From Lentisphaerota bacterium (GTDB taxonomy: Bacteria > Verrucomicrobiota > Kiritimatiellia > RFP12 > UBA3636): a stretch of 8,049 nucleotides of DNA. Made by a program: the position numbers and the translations under genes. This document shows, piece after piece, positions 6,024-8,049 of this stretch (the stretch's first letter is position 1; each line of letters opens with the position of its first letter). The stretch covers positions 26,344 to 34,392 of the forward strand of contig JALHHX010000054.1 in NCBI GenBank assembly GCA_022837245.1, given 5' to 3'. The notes beneath the pieces are model-generated. The model saw nothing but the letters and a program-made list of their open reading frames with translations. It was not told the DNA's origin and ran no database searches.

Positions 6024-7256
6024 CTAAAAGAATTTCCCGACTCCGATGCGAAGTGATGTCTCGGTGCCGAACGACACGCCTCCGCCAACAATGTAGTCCG
6101 CATAAGGCGAATACCAGCCGGAGAAAAGTATTCCCACAGGATCTGTCCGTTCTGCGTTCAGATTGTAATGCTGATCGCCAATATCGAGTGAACCGCTGTA
6201 GCTCACGTCGGTGTATATGTCCACGAAAAGATACGCCCCCACACCCCAGTACATCGAGGTATAGTCAATGCCCCCGATTAGAGAAAACGCGAATTCCTCC
6301 ATGTCTACCTCCTCGGAGTAATCTGCAAATGTATATTCGTAAACAGTGGATGACTCCGTACCAGGTGCCTCGGGGGTTGCAGGCACTTCCGGCACTATGT
6401 ACTCGCCGCTTTTCTGGAAGACTGTTGCGTTCATGTCCATCGTTGTCGTCTCGTAGGACGCCATTGCACCTATATTCGCATTCCAGTTCCCGTCAATGAC
6501 AAACGAATACACGTAACCAGCCCTGCCTCCCAAGCCCGAGCCGCTGTCGAGCTCAAGACCCGATAGGTGCGTCCTGTCCGGCACTATGCCTCCGCTCGTC
6601 TTCGCGTCCGTGATCGCGTAGATTTCCGCGAACCAGTTCCGCCATGTGGCTGACACGCCGAGACGCGTCATCTCTATGTCCTCGCCGCCGCTACCAGTAT
6701 AGTCACCTACACTCCAATCGTACTTGACCGTCTTTACCGGCTCAATCCACAAAATACCAGCAGCCGGGTAGCGGCGCGGTATAACCGTAAGATCTCCGAA
6801 AACCGTCTTGTGCGCTCCAGGATTCGTGCTCGGCAACGGCTTGGGGTCCCACCGCTGCGGTCTTGCAACGTCTGGCGCGGTTGGCGCCGGATCGCCCGCG
6901 CGCGACATGATAATCGGAGGAGGCGGAGTGCTTTCGTCTCCTTCGAATTCCTCGATCCGCGAGATCGCCAGCGCGAAACCTCCCAAGTCTACAATGCGGT
7001 CCAGCACGAAATCATACGGGCCGTGATGGCGAGACGTGGCGGAGTCCGCAAACAGGATCTCGTTTGGGCGCGAAGCGAGCACCGTCCACTCCTTGCCTCC
7101 GGCCGTGAATTTGGTTCCGGGCTTTTTGACGATCGGCCCTATGGTGTCGCGAGTGATCGTCGACATCAGCCAGAACATCTTGTAATCCTCGGCGTTTGCC
7201 GTAATACCCACGACAGCAAATGCCAAAGTGGCAAAAATTATAGTTTTAATTTTCAT
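6024..7256 (-). CDS. Secreted or outer-membrane beta-barrel-like protein of unknown function
   Basis: The 410-residue product begins with a clear signal peptide: MKIK, a hydrophobic core TIIFATLAFAVVGI and a cleavage-type ANA before ED (after residue 22). An N-terminal globular part (about 23-105) contains TRDTIGPIVKKPGTKF and VLASRPNEILFAD. A proline-rich linker with PPPP (about 110-147) follows. The C-terminal part (about 165-410) is rich in Tyr, Trp and Gly with alternating hydrophobic residues, such as AGYVYSFVIDGNWNANIGAM and YWGVGAYLFVDIYTDVSYSG, and ends in RIGVGKFF. A final Phe after alternating residues is the usual outer-membrane insertion signal, so a small barrel exported to the outer membrane is the best reading. 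I do not recognise a named family. A TTG two codons upstream (7262) is in frame, but the ATG at 7256 forms an ATGA overlap with the preceding stop and starts the signal peptide properly, so I chose it. Confidence 0.75.
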   Translation of the reverse strand: MKIKTIIFATLAFAVVGITANAEDYKMFWLMSTITRDTIGPIVKKPGTKFTAGGKEWTVLASRPNEILFADSATSRHHGPYDFVLDRIVDLGGFALAISRIEEFEGDESTPPPPIIMSRAGDPAPTAPDVARPQRWDPKPLPSTNPGAHKTVFGDLTVIPRRYPAAGILWIEPVKTVKYDWSVGDYTGSGGEDIEMTRLGVSATWRNWFAEIYAITDAKTSGGIVPDRTHLSGLELDSGSGLGGRAGYVYSFVIDGNWNANIGAMASYETTTMDMNATVFQKSGEYIVPEVPATPEAPGTESSTVYEYTFADYSEEVDMEEFAFSLIGGIDYTSMYWGVGAYLFVDIYTDVSYSGSLDIGDQHYNLNAERTDPVGILFSGWYSPYADYIVGGGVSFGTETSLRIGVGKFF

Positions 7257-8049
7257 TTGCAAATTTCCATGCGCATTAAATAATCGTCCATGATGAAACC
7301 GTTTCCGATTTCACTGACTTGTTCTCTCTTTTTTATAAATCCAACCCGTTCATAAGCGCGTATCGCGCGGTAGTTCTTTTTGTTCACGTTGAGTTCAACA
7401 GCATGTGCGCCTACTTCCTTGGCGTATTTTTCAATATGCTTCAAAAGCCAACGCCCAAGCCCCTTGCCCCACAGCGCTGGGTCTAGGTAGATCTTATGCA
7501 AGTAAACCACGCCGTCTCCATTCGGCTTCAATTCGTATGATATCACCCCCGAGTCCGTTCCGTTGACTCTAACTAGAAAGTGCCCGACACCTTCTGCGGT
7601 TTCTCTCTTGATTGTTGCCGGGGCATACATGCGTGCCAGCATGAAATCAATCTGCTCAGGCGAAATTATGTCCTTATAGCATACAGGCCAAATTTTCGAC
7701 ACAATGGCGAACGCAGCCGCAATATCAGCATCTGTTTCAATCTTCTTGAGAATCGGCTCCGGGTTGGCGTGAACATCGCCATTAGGAATCGATTTCGCTG
7801 CCTGCGTCGTGGCAGAGTCCAGACCCCGCCACGGCTGGGTGTCGCTGGTGAGCTCGATCGTAACGGGTCCTTCGTTTACAAGTGCGACCTTCATTTCAGC
7901 GCCGAATTCGCCGCAGGCCACCTTGTTTGAGCCGAGAATCGCGCGCATTTGCCCGATAAAATATTCGTAAAGTTCCTCTGCCTTGGCCGGATCCCCCCCC
8001 ATCGTGAAACCTGGGCGGTTGCCCTTTCTTGTATCGGCATAGAGCGTAA
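7253..8049 (-). CDS. D-aminoacyl-tRNA deacylase fused to a GNAT N-acetyltransferase (N-terminus outside window)
   Basis: The frame is open from the right edge (first full codon 8047-8045) for 264 codons to a TGA at 7255-7253. Residues 1-66 match the C-terminal half of DTD (E. coli Dtd from about residue 81): TLYADTRKGNRPGF (1-14), AEELYEYFI (23-31), GEFGAEMKVALVNEGPVTI (46-64), including the Gly-Pro pair (60-61) that forms the chiral-proofreading cis-Pro motif. DTD hydrolyses D-amino acids or misplaced glycine from tRNA. After a linker (67-97) comes a GNAT domain (about 98-260): ISPEQIDFMLARMYAP (128-143), the acetyl-CoA loop KIYLDPALWGKGLGRWLL (185-202, with Trp where Gln/Arg is usual), and ELNVNKKNYRAIRAYERVGF near 219-238. 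DTD normally ends at about 145-150 residues, so this is a true fusion. An ATG at 8002 lies within the DTD domain and is not the start. First visible gene of its run, overlapping the next by 4 bases. The symbol dtd would cover only the first domain. Confidence 0.9.
   Translation of the reverse strand, partial: TLYADTRKGNRPGFTMGGDPAKAEELYEYFIGQMRAILGSNKVACGEFGAEMKVALVNEGPVTIELTSDTQPWRGLDSATTQAAKSIPNGDVHANPEPILKKIETDADIAAAFAIVSKIWPVCYKDIISPEQIDFMLARMYAPATIKRETAEGVGHFLVRVNGTDSGVISYELKPNGDGVVYLHKIYLDPALWGKGLGRWLLKHIEKYAKEVGAHAVELNVNKKNYRAIRAYERVGFIKKREQVSEIGNGFIMDDYLMRMEICK
7993..8000. repeat. Eight-base C tract (G8 on the coding strand) inside the DTD domain
   Basis: A run of eight C on the plus strand (G on the coding strand, codons for Met-Gly-Gly-Asp) interrupts the DTD domain between its RPGF and AEELYEYF motifs. 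The frame matches the family on both sides, so the tract has the in-frame length here. Such tracts are prone to slippage and sequencing error. Confidence 0.85.

Noticed and set aside
7237..7242. TATAAT on the minus strand within the signal-peptide codons of the exported protein
   Set aside because: No -35-like hexamer lies 16-18 bases upstream (the place reads AATTTG), and the sequence is explained by codons, so an internal promoter is not supported.
7257..7262. TTG start two codons upstream of the exported protein's ATG
   Set aside because: The ATG at 7256 makes an ATGA overlap, like other junctions here, and gives a standard signal peptide beginning MKIK.

Overview
The window looks like ordinary bacterial chromosome: coding density is close to complete, base composition is moderately GC-rich, and there are no insertion sequences, CRISPR arrays or RNA genes. 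The mix of a degenerate kinase-like membrane protein carrying Sel1 repeats, weak or absent Shine-Dalgarno sequences at most starts, a signal-peptide/C-terminal-Phe envelope protein (Gram-negative type) and standard housekeeping genes fits a Gram-negative lineage, perhaps of the Planctomycetes-Verrucomicrobia-Chlamydiae group. That lineage guess is inference only.

Left part, plus strand. The window opens with the last 50 codons of an unrecognised gene. After it comes a 68-base gap holding a good sigma-70 type promoter (TTGTCA, 17 bases, extended TATAAT) directly preceded by a 10-base perfect palindrome. This promoter leads into a tightly packed four-gene run: a pseudokinase/transmembrane/Sel1-repeat protein, a HAD-family phosphatase of the beta-phosphoglucomutase type, miaA (tRNA isopentenyl transferase) and radC. 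The first two junctions are 4-base ATGA overlaps, both within the identical 10-mer TGAAAAATGA. radC probably starts 41 bases inside the end of miaA.

Right part, minus strand. Reading inward from the right edge, a second packed run contains a D-aminoacyl-tRNA deacylase (DTD) fused in frame to a GNAT acetyltransferase (its N-terminus is cut by the window edge), a predicted secreted or outer-membrane beta-barrel-like protein of unknown role, and a class I SAM-dependent methyltransferase of the Methyltransf_32 type. Junctions are a 4-base ATGA overlap and a 2-base gap. Its promoter lies outside the window.

The two runs converge with no base between them: the stop codons of radC and the methyltransferase sit back to back in TAGCTA. 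No stretch above 300 bases lacks a gene.

Functionally, the recognisable enzymes lean towards tRNA and translation quality (MiaA, DTD), with a methyltransferase of unknown substrate and two envelope-associated proteins of unknown role. The most notable item is the DTD-GNAT fusion. It joins an enzyme that strips D-amino acids (or glycine) from mischarged tRNA to an N-acetyltransferase that could act on the released D-amino acid, on the aminoacyl-tRNA, or on something unrelated.
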